A DNA stretch of 64,000 bases from an uncultured Lachnospiraceae bacterium (GCA_947178125.1 CAMWXB010000008.1:1-64000); one strand, 5' to 3'; shown: positions 35,128-44,892, numbered from the stretch's first letter. Notes: generated by a model from the letters alone, not told the origin. Numbers and translations: made by a program.

Positions 35128-37442
35128 GACCGCTTATACTGACTTTATCAGCTTTTGGGCCTTATGCCGGAGAGGAAACGATAGATTTTACGAGGCTTGG
35201 AACGAAAGGACTTTATTTAATAACAGGTGATACGGGTGCGGGTAAGACAACGATCTTCGATGCCATTGTGTTCGCGCTGTATGGAGAAGCGAGCGGAGAA
35301 GCGCGGGGAGCGGATATGCTGCGCTCCAAATATGCTGCTGCGGATATGCCGACCTATGTCCGTATGCGGTTTGCTTATCGCGGGGGAGAATATCAGATTA
35401 CGAGAAATCCGGAATACAGGCGGCCATCCAAAAAAGGAGAGGGCTATACGGCCAACAAAGCAGATGCTGAACTGGTCTGTCCGGATGGGCGTATCGTGAC
35501 GAAGAACCGTGAAGTGACGAAGGCGGTGACGGAACTGCTCGGGCTTGATAAAAATCAGTTCACGCAGATTGCGATGATTGCGCAGGGCGATTTTCTGAGG
35601 CTTCTCTACGCCAAAACAGAGGACAGGAGCAAAATTTTCAGGGAAATTTTTCATACGAAGGCCTATCAGATATTGCAGGAGCGCTTAAAAACGGAGGCCG
35701 GGGCTTTGCGTCAGGAATATGAAGCATTGGAAAAGAGTATTGACCAGTATCTGGAAGGGATTCTCTGTGAAGATGCAGATTTTGCGGCCAGAATGGACAG
35801 TGTACGGCAGAATCGGAAGGCGATTCCGACAGAGGATATCGTGACACTGATTCGGGAGCGGATTGCTGCGGATGAGGCACAGCTCGGCCTGCTGCAGAAG
35901 CGGCTCGATACATACGAAAAAGAACTGGAGCAGGTCAATCAGGTCATCGGCAGAGTAAATGAGCGGAAGAAACGCCGGAAAGAACTGGAGGATGTGAAGA
36001 AACAGCTTTTGCATATCGTGCCGTCTCTTACGTTAATGCAGGAGCAGTATGGCGAAAAACAGCGGGCTTTTCAACTGTTTGAGGAAGAGCGGGCACAGTT
36101 GGAGAAAGTATATCAGGATTCTCTCGATATGCTGGAAAAAAAGGAAGCGCTGGAAGAGATGCGGCTTCAGGTGGAAAAGCTGCGGGTGGACGCAGCGGCG
36201 GGCGAAAAAGCATACGGACAGGCAGCGCTTTTGCACAGACGGGCGAAAGAGGCCTATGATGAAATGGAGCGGCAGTATCTGGATGAACAGGCAGGAGTTC
36301 TTGCGCTGCACCTGGAAGAAGGAGAACCCTGTCCGGTCTGTGGTTCGCTGACGCATCCGATGCCGGCGAAGCATAAGGAAGGTGCGCCTTCCAAGGAAGC
36401 GGTGGATAGGGCCAAAAAGGAAGCGGAAACGGCAAACGCCAGACTGCATAAGGCGAGCGAGGACGCGGGCGCTTTAAAGGGCAGGATGGAGAGCGCGGTG
36501 GAGCAGTACCGGGTAATGCTGGAGACGGAAACTGAACAGGAGGAAGAATCCCTTCGTTTCACGGGAAAGGAAGAAGCTGAAAAAGTGCTGCAGGAAAAGG
36601 CACGGGAAAGCCTGCGGCGAAAGAAGGAACTTGCCGGAATAGAAGCCGCATGCCGGGAGCGGGAGAAAGAATGCCAGCGGTGCCAGAATATGAAAGAGAT
36701 GCTGGAAAAACAGCTTGAGGAGGGTGTCGAAACTGTCCCGGAGGAACTGGAAGAAAAGAGACGTACACTGTCGGAGGAGAAGCAGCTTGCCCTGAAAGAA
36801 CAGCGGGAACTGCACCGGTGTGTGCAGACCAATGCCGGAATCGTACAGGATATTGAAAAGAGAAGCCGGAAACTGAGAGCCGTGGAAGAAAAGTGGAGCC
36901 TGATCGGGGAATTGGCGGGAACTTTTAACGGTAATGTGGCCGGAAAAGATAAAATTATGTTAGAAACATATGTGCAGATGACCTATTTTGACAGAATGAT
37001 CGGCCGGGCCAATACGAGATTTATGATGATGTCCGGCGGACAGTACGAACTAAAACGGGCCGGAGCACAGAATATGAAAAGCCAGAGCGGATTAGAACTG
37101 GATGTCGTGGATCATTATAATGGTACAGTAAGGAGCATTAAGACATTATCCGGCGGAGAGGCTTTTCTTGCTTCTCTGTCTATGGCGCTTGGACTTTCGG
37201 ATGAAATTCAGTCTACGGCCGGCGGCATTGCACTGGATACAATGTTTGTGGATGAAGGTTTTGGTTATCTGGATGAAGAAGCGTTGGCACAGGCAATCCG
37301 CACCTTACAGGGGCTGGCCGAGGGAAATCGGCTGGTAGGCATTATATCCCATGTCGGAAGCCTGAAAGAAAAGATTGAAAAACAGATTGTTGTTACCAAA
37401 GAAAAAAGCGGCGGAAGCAGGACTGTCATTTCAGAAATGTAG
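35124..37442 (+). CDS. sbcC: Exonuclease subunit SbcC
   Basis: Rad50-type ATPase partner of SbcD. Walker A 'GDTGAGKTTIFDAIVFALYGE', long coiled coils with the zinc-hook 'GEPCPVCGSLTHP' near the middle, signature 'TLSGGEAFLASLSMALGL' and Walker B 'MFVDEGFGYLDEE'. 772 residues, shorter coiled coils than the 1000-residue enterobacterial form. ATG 35124 overlaps the sbcD stop; the track's 35109 start is an extension. Confidence 0.96.
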   Translation: MRPLILTLSAFGPYAGEETIDFTRLGTKGLYLITGDTGAGKTTIFDAIVFALYGEASGEARGADMLRSKYAAADMPTYVRMRFAYRGGEYQITRNPEYRRPSKKGEGYTANKADAELVCPDGRIVTKNREVTKAVTELLGLDKNQFTQIAMIAQGDFLRLLYAKTEDRSKIFREIFHTKAYQILQERLKTEAGALRQEYEALEKSIDQYLEGILCEDADFAARMDSVRQNRKAIPTEDIVTLIRERIAADEAQLGLLQKRLDTYEKELEQVNQVIGRVNERKKRRKELEDVKKQLLHIVPSLTLMQEQYGEKQRAFQLFEEERAQLEKVYQDSLDMLEKKEALEEMRLQVEKLRVDAAAGEKAYGQAALLHRRAKEAYDEMERQYLDEQAGVLALHLEEGEPCPVCGSLTHPMPAKHKEGAPSKEAVDRAKKEAETANARLHKASEDAGALKGRMESAVEQYRVMLETETEQEEESLRFTGKEEAEKVLQEKARESLRRKKELAGIEAACREREKECQRCQNMKEMLEKQLEEGVETVPEELEEKRRTLSEEKQLALKEQRELHRCVQTNAGIVQDIEKRSRKLRAVEEKWSLIGELAGTFNGNVAGKDKIMLETYVQMTYFDRMIGRANTRFMMMSGGQYELKRAGAQNMKSQSGLELDVVDHYNGTVRSIKTLSGGEAFLASLSMALGLSDEIQSTAGGIALDTMFVDEGFGYLDEEALAQAIRTLQGLAEGNRLVGIISHVGSLKEKIEKQIVVTKEKSGGSRTVISEM

Positions 37443-37462
37443 AATAGAATGGAGCGTTGCAG

Positions 37463-38335
37463 ATGGAAAAGAAAATTGCGATGAGGGTATCCTTTGTCAG
37501 TATTGTGGTCAATTTGGGATTGTCGCTGTTGAAACTGGCGGCAGGTATCGTGGCATCTTCAGGAGCCATGATTTCCGATGCCGTGCATTCTGCTTCGGAT
37601 GTATTCAGCACGATCATTGTGATGATCGGAGTTCAGATTTCAAGTAAGAAGTCGGATGCAGATCATCAATATGGCCATGAGAGGTTAGAGTGTGTGGCTT
37701 CCATCGTATTAGCGGTGGTCTTGTGCATTACCGGATGCGGAATCGGATATCGCGGACTGCAGACTGTTTTGAACGGACGATATGAAGAACTCGCTATACC
37801 GGGAAGGCTGGCGCTCTTTGTAGCAGCGCTTTCCATTGTCATCAAAGAATGGATGTTCTGGTATACGAGAGCGGCGGCGAAAAAAATCAATTCCGGTGCC
37901 CTGATGGCGGATGCCTGGCACCATCGTTCGGATTCACTTTCCTCTGTGGGTGCATTGATCGGTATTTTTGGTTCTCGTTTGGGGTATCCTGTTTTAGATA
38001 GCGTAGCAAGTGTTATTATCAGTGCTTTTATCGTAAAGGCCGCTTATGACATTTTTAAAGACGCCGTTGATAAGATGGTGGATAAGGCCTGCGATGATGA
38101 GACGATTCAGGAAATGCGCCGGATGATAGCCGCCCAGGAAGGAGTATTGGGCATTGACCTTCTGCGGACCCGGCTATTTGGCAACCGGATCTATGTCGAT
38201 ATTGAGATTGCTGCGGATGGCAGCCGTACACTGAATGAGACGCATGCTGTGGCGGAATGTGTGCATCATAAGATGGAGCAGACCTTTCCGAATGTGAAGC
38301 ATTGTATGGTGCATGTGAATCCATACCGGGGATAG
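37463..38335 (+). CDS. Cation diffusion facilitator transporter
   Basis: Zn2+/Mn2+/Fe2+ efflux protein of the CDF family, 290 residues, six membrane segments and a C-terminal cytoplasmic domain. Metal-site motifs 'SDAVHSASDV' in TM2 and 'DAWHHRSDSLSS' in TM5 (HxxxD), plus 'DADHQYGHERLE' after TM3. Start ATG 37463 after GGAGCG, 20 bases after sbcC. Confidence 0.93.
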   Translation: MEKKIAMRVSFVSIVVNLGLSLLKLAAGIVASSGAMISDAVHSASDVFSTIIVMIGVQISSKKSDADHQYGHERLECVASIVLAVVLCITGCGIGYRGLQTVLNGRYEELAIPGRLALFVAALSIVIKEWMFWYTRAAAKKINSGALMADAWHHRSDSLSSVGALIGIFGSRLGYPVLDSVASVIISAFIVKAAYDIFKDAVDKMVDKACDDETIQEMRRMIAAQEGVLGIDLLRTRLFGNRIYVDIEIAADGSRTLNETHAVAECVHHKMEQTFPNVKHCMVHVNPYRG

Positions 38336-38384
38336 GGGACCCGGCTGATGTCAGGCCCCGTAGATAAAGTTTCCGGTCATGTGT

Positions 38385-38413
38385 TTGCGAAAAGTGTTTT
38401 ATTGTGCTATATT
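38385..38413 (+). promoter_or_regulatory. Promoter for cls
   Basis: TTGCGA (38385-38390), a 17-base spacer and TATATT (38408-38413). Confidence 0.55.
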
Positions 38414-38462
38414 ATTTAGAGAGTTCGGGGGGACAGACTGAAAAAGGTATGGTTATATTCCT

Positions 38463-39992
38463 ATGAGAAAAATATCGCATTTGGTTTTGAACAGGGTATT
38501 TATAACGGGTGTAATTGTTTTGCTTCAGGTCTTTTTCTTTATCCTGGAGCTTTTCCAATGGGCGAATCATTATGTAGAGATTGCATTTGCGTTAAGGGCG
38601 CTCAGTCTTCTGATTGTTTTTTATCTTATCTTGAAACCGAACAATCCCGCCGTAAAACTGGCATGGATCGTGCCTATCCTGGTCTTTCCCCTGTTCGGTG
38701 GAATTTCATACCTTGCATTTGGACATGTTGTCATTTCCCGGAAGCTTCGGAACAGTATGCGGAAGACGGAAGAACTGACCAAAAGGAATATGCCGGAGAA
38801 TCAGGATATTTTGGAGAAAATAAAGAAAGAAAATCTGTCCGTTGCCAATTTGTGCGGATATCTGAAACACTATTCCGGCACAGCGGTATGGGAAAATACG
38901 AATACGACCTATTATGCGGACGGGCTTCCTTATTGGGAACAGTTGTTAGAGGACCTTGAGAGGGCAGAGCGCTTCATTTTTCTGGAATATTTTATATTGG
39001 GTGAAGGCACGATGTGGGATGCAGTCTTACAGATTCTGGAAAAGAAAGCAAAACAGGGCATCGAAGTCAGACTGATCTATGATGATTTCGGGAGCGTTCT
39101 GAAACTGCCCAAGCATTATGAGCAGTTCATTGAGCAGAAGGGCATAAAGTGTGTCGCGTTCAATAAACTGGTTCCGCTCATGGCGATCATACTGAACAAC
39201 AGAGATCACCGGAAAATTGTCGTGATCGATGGAAAGGTCGGTTATACCGGCGGTATCAATCTGGCGGATGAATATATCAATTATAAGACACTGTATGGTT
39301 ATTGGAAGGATGCGGGAATCCGTCTGGAAGGAGAAGCGGTCTGGAATTTTACGGTGATGTTCCTGCAGATGTGGAACATTTCTCGTGATACAGATGAAGA
39401 TTACAGTCGTTATCGGCACTGTTTTACGGAAAAAATATCGGGGAGTGGATATGTGCAGCCTTATGGTGATACGCCTTTCGATAATGAAACAGTGGGTGAA
39501 AATGTGTATCTGAACATGATCGGTTATGCCAGACGATATTTCTATGCGTTCACACCTTACCTGATTACAGATAACGAGATGTGTACGGCGTTAAAGCTGG
39601 CAGCCAAACGAGGGGTGGACGTACGGCTGGTCACGCCGGGCATTCCGGATAAAAAGATGGCGTACTGGCTGACACAGTCCAGTTACCAGAATCTGCTTGA
39701 GGCGGGCGTGAAAATTTATCAGTATACGCCCGGTTTTATTCATTCCAAATGTGTTTTGTGCGATGATGAAATAGCGGCAGTCGGAACCATTAATTTCGAT
39801 TACAGAAGCTTTTATCATCATTTTGAGTGTGGTGTTTTTCTGTACCGGGCCGGTGCAGTCTCAGAACTGAAAAATGATATGGAGAATACTTTTGCGGAAT
39901 CGGAGGAAATCACGCTGGAATGGTGTCGGAAAAAGTTTATGAAGATGAACGTGATCGGACCGTTTCTGAAACTGTTCTCGCCCTTGTTCTGA
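38463..39992 (+). CDS. cls: Cardiolipin synthase
   Basis: Phospholipase D-superfamily enzyme joining two phosphatidylglycerol molecules into cardiolipin at the membrane. Two N-terminal membrane segments (about 12-65), then two HKD motifs: 'DHRKIVVIDGKVGYTGG' and 'IHSKCVLCDDEIAAVG', where the second keeps H-x-K-x4-D. 509 residues, typical. The next gene is an acyltransferase, so this is a lipid-metabolism pair. Confidence 0.95.
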   Translation: MRKISHLVLNRVFITGVIVLLQVFFFILELFQWANHYVEIAFALRALSLLIVFYLILKPNNPAVKLAWIVPILVFPLFGGISYLAFGHVVISRKLRNSMRKTEELTKRNMPENQDILEKIKKENLSVANLCGYLKHYSGTAVWENTNTTYYADGLPYWEQLLEDLERAERFIFLEYFILGEGTMWDAVLQILEKKAKQGIEVRLIYDDFGSVLKLPKHYEQFIEQKGIKCVAFNKLVPLMAIILNNRDHRKIVVIDGKVGYTGGINLADEYINYKTLYGYWKDAGIRLEGEAVWNFTVMFLQMWNISRDTDEDYSRYRHCFTEKISGSGYVQPYGDTPFDNETVGENVYLNMIGYARRYFYAFTPYLITDNEMCTALKLAAKRGVDVRLVTPGIPDKKMAYWLTQSSYQNLLEAGVKIYQYTPGFIHSKCVLCDDEIAAVGTINFDYRSFYHHFECGVFLYRAGAVSELKNDMENTFAESEEITLEWCRKKFMKMNVIGPFLKLFSPLF

Positions 39993-40017
39993 TGGAAATA
40001 GAAAGAGAGTGTGTTTT

Positions 40018-40743
40018 ATGTTACGTTTTGTGCAGGTGATCGTCCGCAATCTTCCGAGAATCTATATGATTCCGAAGATGGCGTATATGGCAAAACATCC
40101 CGAAAAATATACGGAAGAGAAGTGTTATGAATATGCAAGGCTGGCAGTCAGAAGGATGACGCGGGCCGGGCATATCAGGACGCAGGGATATGGCATGGAA
40201 AATCTTCCAAAAGAGGGCGGTTATGTCATGTTTCCGAATCATCAGGGAAAATATGATGCACTTGGGATTGTTTATACGCACAAAAAGCCCTGTACCATCG
40301 TCATTGACGATGCCAAGTCACATATGATCCTGACATCCCAGTTCATCGATATGATACATGGGAAACGGCTGATCAAGGATGATGTGCGCCAGTCAGTCAA
40401 ACTGATGCAGGAAATATCGAAGGAAGTTGCAGCCGGCAGAAGATACATTATTTTTCCGGAAGGCGGTTACTATCACAATCATAATAACGTATGTGATTTT
40501 AAACCGGGATGCTTTAAAAGCGCCATTCGGGCGAAAGCGCCCATCGTGCCGGTCGTTTTAATCGATTCCTATAAAGTATTCGAAGAATGGAGTCTTAGAA
40601 AAGTGACGACGCAGGTTCATTATCTTCCGCCTTTTCTCTATGAAGAGTATAAAGGCATGACGACGCAGGAAGTAGCCGATGTCGTGCATAGGCGGATCAA
40701 AAAATATATCGCGGAAGTGCTGGGAAGACCCGTTAAAGAATGA
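40018..40743 (+). CDS. PlsC-like lysophospholipid acyltransferase, atypical motif III
   Basis: 1-acyl-glycerol-3-phosphate acyltransferase fold, 241 residues. The HX4D catalytic motif is 'NHQGKYD'; motif III, normally FPEGTR, reads 'FPEGGYYHN' and lacks the arginine that binds the phosphate. Motif II also differs ('GKRLIKDD'). It may act on another lipid. GAAAGAGAG precedes ATG 40018; GTG 40009 in the track is less likely. Its stop overlaps the end of tmcAL on the other strand by 11 bases. Confidence 0.85.
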   Translation: MLRFVQVIVRNLPRIYMIPKMAYMAKHPEKYTEEKCYEYARLAVRRMTRAGHIRTQGYGMENLPKEGGYVMFPNHQGKYDALGIVYTHKKPCTIVIDDAKSHMILTSQFIDMIHGKRLIKDDVRQSVKLMQEISKEVAAGRRYIIFPEGGYYHNHNNVCDFKPGCFKSAIRAKAPIVPVVLIDSYKVFEEWSLRKVTTQVHYLPPFLYEEYKGMTTQEVADVVHRRIKKYIAEVLGRPVKE

Positions 40744-41971
40744 TGAGCTGCTTTTGATACTCGTTTTGGAAATCCTGATGAAATTTGTGACAGATAGACA
40801 GTGCATAAATATGACTGGCCTGAATATCCTGCTCTAACATTTTCTGACCGTTTGCCGATGTGATGCGGTATCCGGCATCGGCCAGTTTGGTCAGGAGCGG
40901 AACGGAGGTATTTGTTTTCATCGCGGATAAAAGTGGAGCGGCCTCTTTCCGAAAGCCCAGAATCCTCGCATAGTACACATAATCTTCCGTACAGTAAGTA
41001 TTCATATCTGCCTGATAAATATTTAACAGGATATGCAGCAGACTGCGGGAGACCTTTGTATAAGTGATGTTCTTCGTCTTTAATTGTTGGCAGAAAGAAT
41101 GATAGTCCGTATAAGCGGGCAGAAATTTCTGCAGCCTGTCGGAAAAACAATCGTCAATATCGAAATAGATGCTGAAATCTTTGGCGGTTTCCTGAATCAG
41201 CTTGCAGCCGAGCGGGAGAGAAAAATCTTCCGGAAGGATTGGAAAATTCTTTTGATAATGACAACTCATCACCTCATATACGGCCGGCGGAACCTGTTTT
41301 TTTATGGAATGGATTTCTTTTCCGGCCGCAAGATTTTCCCGAATGGCCAGTGCAGAACTGTAGGGATTGTCCAGACATTTGTCATGATAACCTGCACCCA
41401 TGCGGGATACCGTATAAGGCCGGATGCTGCTGTTTCGCTTTTTCAGTGCCTTTAAATATTCCAGTCCCAGAATGTTATTTGGATGTTTCAGGAGAGGGAG
41501 CTCAGGCATAAGCTGAGGGAAGCGCGCACAGAGTGCGTTGTTTCTCGCCTGCGGGTAGGAGATACCTTCCTTTACCCCGCTTTTTAATGCAGCTTTGAAC
41601 GTTTCATCTTCCGTCAGAAGTGCATCGGTCAGATTTGATAAACGTTCGATATCCCCGCATTCGCTGCCAAAGCACAGGCAATCGATGACGCCGAGTCTGT
41701 CGAGCAGGGCAGCGGCGCCGGAAGCAAAGTATTCTGCACTGGCTGTGGCATAGTGGACAGGGAGTTCAATGACGACATCCACGCCGCATAAAAGAGCAGC
41801 CTTCACGCGAAGCGATTTTTCCATAACAGCTGGTTGGCCGCGCTGTGCGAAATTTCCGCTCATCACGGCAACGACGTGGTCTGCGCCCGTCAGTTCCCTA
41901 GCTTTTGCAATCTGATAGGCGTGTCCGTTATGAAAAGGATTATATTCTGCAATAATACCGACAGTTTTCAT
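40733..41971 (-). CDS. tmcAL: tRNA(Met) cytidine acetate ligase TmcAL (YlbM)
   Basis: Nucleotidyltransferase-fold enzyme making N4-acetylcytidine at the elongator tRNA-Met wobble position from acetate and ATP. The N-terminus 'GIIAEYNPFHNGHAYQI' holds the HxGH motif, followed by 'AVMSGNFAQRGQPA'. 412 residues, normal. GAAAGGACC lies upstream on the minus strand. It is divergent from rpsU and convergent with the acyltransferase. Confidence 0.94.
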   Translation of the reverse strand: MKTVGIIAEYNPFHNGHAYQIAKARELTGADHVVAVMSGNFAQRGQPAVMEKSLRVKAALLCGVDVVIELPVHYATASAEYFASGAAALLDRLGVIDCLCFGSECGDIERLSNLTDALLTEDETFKAALKSGVKEGISYPQARNNALCARFPQLMPELPLLKHPNNILGLEYLKALKKRNSSIRPYTVSRMGAGYHDKCLDNPYSSALAIRENLAAGKEIHSIKKQVPPAVYEVMSCHYQKNFPILPEDFSLPLGCKLIQETAKDFSIYFDIDDCFSDRLQKFLPAYTDYHSFCQQLKTKNITYTKVSRSLLHILLNIYQADMNTYCTEDYVYYARILGFRKEAAPLLSAMKTNTSVPLLTKLADAGYRITSANGQKMLEQDIQASHIYALSICHKFHQDFQNEYQKQLIIL

Positions 41972-42045
41972 TAGAAAAAGGTCCTTTCACAGGAGAAAAA
42001 GGTTTGCTCCGCAAATTGTAGAAGCTTTTTTACACTGGTATATCC

Positions 42046-42073
42046 AGTATATCATGAAAAACATGAAAAACAA
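42046..42073 (-). promoter_or_regulatory. Promoter for tmcAL with overlapping inverted repeat
   Basis: On the minus strand TTGTTT, a 16-base spacer and TATACT. An ACTGG-tatat-CCAGT inverted repeat overlaps the -10 box and could be an operator. Confidence 0.5.
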
Positions 42074-42087
42074 ATGAAAAATAGTAG

Positions 42088-42115
42088 TTGACTCACATCC
42101 AGAATGTGGTATAAT
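42088..42115 (+). promoter_or_regulatory. Promoter for rpsU
   Basis: TTGACT (42088-42093), a 16-base spacer and TATAAT (42110-42115); strong near-consensus promoter about 95 bases before rpsU. Confidence 0.8.
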
Positions 42116-42209
42116 TTATGTTGTGTATAGATACACAATGCACGTTTGTGCGCAAATAACCCAATCAGTCATGTTACTAGTTAGGGACTGAAGGGAGGTC
42201 AGGTGTGGA

Positions 42210-42386
42210 ATGTCGAACGTAATTGTAAAAGAGAACGAGACTTTAGACAGCGCATTGCGCCGTTTTAAAAGAAGTTGTGCGAAAGCAGGGATTCAGCAGG
42301 AAATTCGTAAGAGAGAGCATTACGAGAAGCCCAGCGTAAGACGCAAGAAGAAGTCCGAAGCAGCAAGAAAACGTAAATACAACTAA
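42210..42386 (+). CDS. rpsU: 30S ribosomal protein S21
   Basis: 58-residue basic protein, below the length cut-off of the ORF track. It begins '[20 protein letters not shown]', has '[20 protein letters not shown]' and a lysine/arginine-rich tail, all diagnostic for S21. AAGGGAGG lies upstream of the ATG. It has its own promoter and terminator. Confidence 0.97.
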   Translation: MSNVIVKENETLDSALRRFKRSCAKAGIQQEIRKREHYEKPSVRRKKKSEAARKRKYN

Positions 42387-42400
42387 TGTTTATGTAGAAC

Positions 42401-42430
42401 AAATCCCTGATGATGTCAGGGATTTTGTTA
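42401..42430 (+). terminator. Terminator after rpsU
   Basis: AAATCCCTGA (42401-42410) pairs with TCAGGGATTTT around a five-base loop, then TGTT. Confidence 0.85.
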
Positions 42431-42519
42431 TGTCCGGATTTTTTGCGGTATTCTTTTTGCATACATTTTCATTTTTCCTAATATTTATAGTATAGAGGAA
42501 TATGCGGGAGAGATGAATA

Positions 42520-43701
42520 TTGAAAAAAGGAAAAAGACGAATCATAAGTCTGTTTCTGATACTGAGTATCAGTATCCATATGGGCCTTTATGCAGTGCCC
42601 ATGACAGTTCATGCAGCGCCGGAAGTGTCTACGCCTTCTTATATTGTTATGGAAGCGTCCACCGGCCAGGTCATTTGTGAGCAGGATGCGGACACGAGAA
42701 GGAGTCCGGCCAGTATTACGAAGATCATGACGCTGCTGATCATATTTGAGCATTTGAAGAGTGGAAGAATCCGGCTGGAGGATATGGTGACGACGAGTGC
42801 GTATGCCAAATCCATGGGCGGTTCGCAGGTTTTTCTGGAGGAAGGGGAAAGCCAGACGCTGGATACGATGATAAAATGTATCGCGGTAGCATCCGGGAAT
42901 GATGCAAGTGTGGCAGTGGCGGAATACATAGCAGGAAGTGAGGGCGAATTTGTCAAACTGATGAATGAAAAGGCGGATGCCCTGGGACTGCAGAATACTC
43001 ATTTTGAGGATTGCTGCGGCTTGACAGATTCCGACGACCATTACACTTCGGCAAAAGATGTTGCAATCATGTCCAGAGAACTGATTACGAAATACCCTGA
43101 AGTACTGCAGTATACCGGTATCTGGATGGAAGATATCGAACATCATACGGCGCAGGGGACTTCCACCTTTACACTGTCAAGCACCAATAAACTGCTGAAG
43201 CAGTATGAGTGGACGACAGGCTTAAAAACGGGCTCAACTTCCAAAGCGTTATACTGCCTGTCGGCAACGGCGAATAAGGATGGCATGGAACTGATCGCGG
43301 TCGTAATGGCAGCGCCCGACCCGAAGGCGAGATTTGCGGACGCCATGTCGCTGTTAAGTTACGGTTACAGCGTCAGCCAGATGTACACGGATGAGAATAA
43401 GGACGCGCTGCCGGTCCAGAAGGTGGAGGGCGGTGTAGATGAACAGGTCAATCTTACCTATGCGGAACCTTTTCATTATCTGGATACAGCTGGCAATAAC
43501 CTGAATGATATCGAGAAGGAGATCAGTCTGCCGGAGGTCATCAAAGCGCCTGTCACAGAAGGGGATGCCATTGGAGAGGCCGTATATAAACTGAACGGAA
43601 ACCGTATCGGAAGCGTATCCATTCTGGCCGCGAAAACGGTTGAAAAGGCGGAGTATCTGGATTATCTGTATAGGGTCTGGCTGAAGTTCCTTGTCTTCTG
43701 A
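42520..43701 (+). CDS. dacF: D-alanyl-D-alanine carboxypeptidase (DacF type)
   Basis: Low-molecular-weight penicillin-binding protein trimming the terminal D-Ala of peptidoglycan stem peptides. Signal peptide at 1-32 ending 'MTVHAAPEV'. Active-site motifs: SxxK in 'SPASITKIM', SxN in 'VASGNDASVAV', KTG in 'LKTGSTSKA'. A beta-rich C-terminal domain and a final hydrophobic stretch anchor it. Start is TTG 42520 after GGGAGAG. A second carboxypeptidase is at 46.4 kb. Confidence 0.93.
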   Translation: MKKGKRRIISLFLILSISIHMGLYAVPMTVHAAPEVSTPSYIVMEASTGQVICEQDADTRRSPASITKIMTLLIIFEHLKSGRIRLEDMVTTSAYAKSMGGSQVFLEEGESQTLDTMIKCIAVASGNDASVAVAEYIAGSEGEFVKLMNEKADALGLQNTHFEDCCGLTDSDDHYTSAKDVAIMSRELITKYPEVLQYTGIWMEDIEHHTAQGTSTFTLSSTNKLLKQYEWTTGLKTGSTSKALYCLSATANKDGMELIAVVMAAPDPKARFADAMSLLSYGYSVSQMYTDENKDALPVQKVEGGVDEQVNLTYAEPFHYLDTAGNNLNDIEKEISLPEVIKAPVTEGDAIGEAVYKLNGNRIGSVSILAAKTVEKAEYLDYLYRVWLKFLVF

Positions 43702-43713
43702 CCTTGGCGCTTG

Positions 43714-43937
43714 AACCGCCCATCGGGCCCCGTCTGCCGCCAGCGTGTCTCCTGCAGGACAGCGCATAGTTCCCGCGAAGGCCCTTGAAAACCGCTGGTA
43801 CTTAGTGAAAAAGGCGCTTTGCGGCTTTTGAACTTAGTACCGCTGCTGGTTTTTGCGGAGCGGAAGCGTGCCTTCAAGGGAACTATGCGCTGTCCTGCAG
43901 GAGACACGCTGGCGGCAGACGGGTCCGATGGGCGGTT
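43714..43937 (+). repeat. Structured palindromic element family 1, copy 2
   Basis: Arms 43714-43774 and 43878-43937 are complementary over about 59 bp with one extra base and one mismatch. The core has GAAGGC/GCCTTC, GAAAACC/GGTTTTT, GGTAC/GTACC and CGGAGCGGAAGCGTGCC. It lies right after dacF with no T-run. Confidence 0.87.
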
Positions 43938-43949
43938 TAAATCTTGGGA

Positions 43950-43979
43950 TTGCGGTTTTAACATGATTTATGATATACT
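43950..43979 (+). promoter_or_regulatory. Promoter for phosphoesterase-scpAB
   Basis: TTGCGG (43950-43955), an 18-base spacer and TATACT (43974-43979), just after element copy 2. Confidence 0.5.
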
Positions 43980-44022
43980 TTATGAGTTGCGTTAAACAGG
44001 CTTTATCGAGATGGAGAACGGA

Positions 44023-44892
44023 ATGCTTCCTATGTTGTTGACTGTTGTAGTCATTCTTATCTGCTTTTTTTTGCTCGTCATGTATTATGACTGTAACCGG
44101 TTCGTGACGGTAGAATACGAAATTGAATCGCCCAAAATAACAAAGGAATATACTTTTGCGCTGTTATCCGACCTGCACAATAAATCTTTTGGAGAGCAGA
44201 ACGGGAGATTAATTGCGAAAATAGAAGAACTGGCTCCGGATGCTGTTCTGGTAGCGGGAGATATGCTGACCGCCATTGAAAAGAAGAAAAAACATCAGGT
44301 GGCGATAGATCTGATGCAAAAGCTTGGGGAGCGTTATCCTGTTTATTACGGCATGGGCAATCATGAGCATCGTATCGGCGTCGAACCGGGAGAACTCAGA
44401 AATCTGTATGAAACTTATATGGAAAGTCTGCATCAGTCAGGAATTGAACCGCTGATCAATGAAAAGGTCGATCTGCCGTCCGCGAACATCAATATCTGCG
44501 GTCTGCAGATAGACAGATGCTATTATCGGAAATTTTCCAGATGTCCGATGGCGGTGAGCTATCTGCAGGATATGCTGGGGGCGCCGCAGAAAGATAAATT
44601 TCAGATCCTGATCGCTCATAATCCGGAATATTTTGAAGAATATGCGGAGTGGGGGGCAGACTTAGTCGTTTCGGGGCATATGCACGGCGGGCTGATGCGG
44701 CTGCCATGCCTTGGAGGTGTCATATCTCCGAGGCTGACGCTTTTTCCGCATTATGACGGCGGAAGATTTGAGAAAGACGGCTCCGTTATGATCTTGAGCA
44801 GAGGGCTCGGAACACATACGCTGCCGATACGGATATTTAATCCGGGAGAACTGCCGGTCATTCATTTGAGTCCGGCGCATGGCAAGCAATAG
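44023..44892 (+). CDS. Membrane-anchored metallophosphoesterase
   Basis: Calcineurin-like phosphoesterase with one N-terminal membrane segment. Metal motifs: 'LLSDLHNKSFG', 'VLVAGDML', 'YGMGNHEHR', 'VSGHMHGGLMRLP'. It resembles the YkuE/YaeI group that acts on phospholipid-linked substrates, but the substrate is not certain. ATG 44011 (track) and ATG 44023 are both possible; GGAG five bases before 44023 favours it. scpA follows 17 bases later. Confidence 0.88.
   Translation: MLPMLLTVVVILICFFLLVMYYDCNRFVTVEYEIESPKITKEYTFALLSDLHNKSFGEQNGRLIAKIEELAPDAVLVAGDMLTAIEKKKKHQVAIDLMQKLGERYPVYYGMGNHEHRIGVEPGELRNLYETYMESLHQSGIEPLINEKVDLPSANINICGLQIDRCYYRKFSRCPMAVSYLQDMLGAPQKDKFQILIAHNPEYFEEYAEWGADLVVSGHMHGGLMRLPCLGGVISPRLTLFPHYDGGRFEKDGSVMILSRGLGTHTLPIRIFNPGELPVIHLSPAHGKQ

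Noticed and set aside
43662-43964. Minus-strand 100-codon ORF after dacF
   Set aside because: It translates palindromic element copy 2; both strands look open because the arms are complementary.
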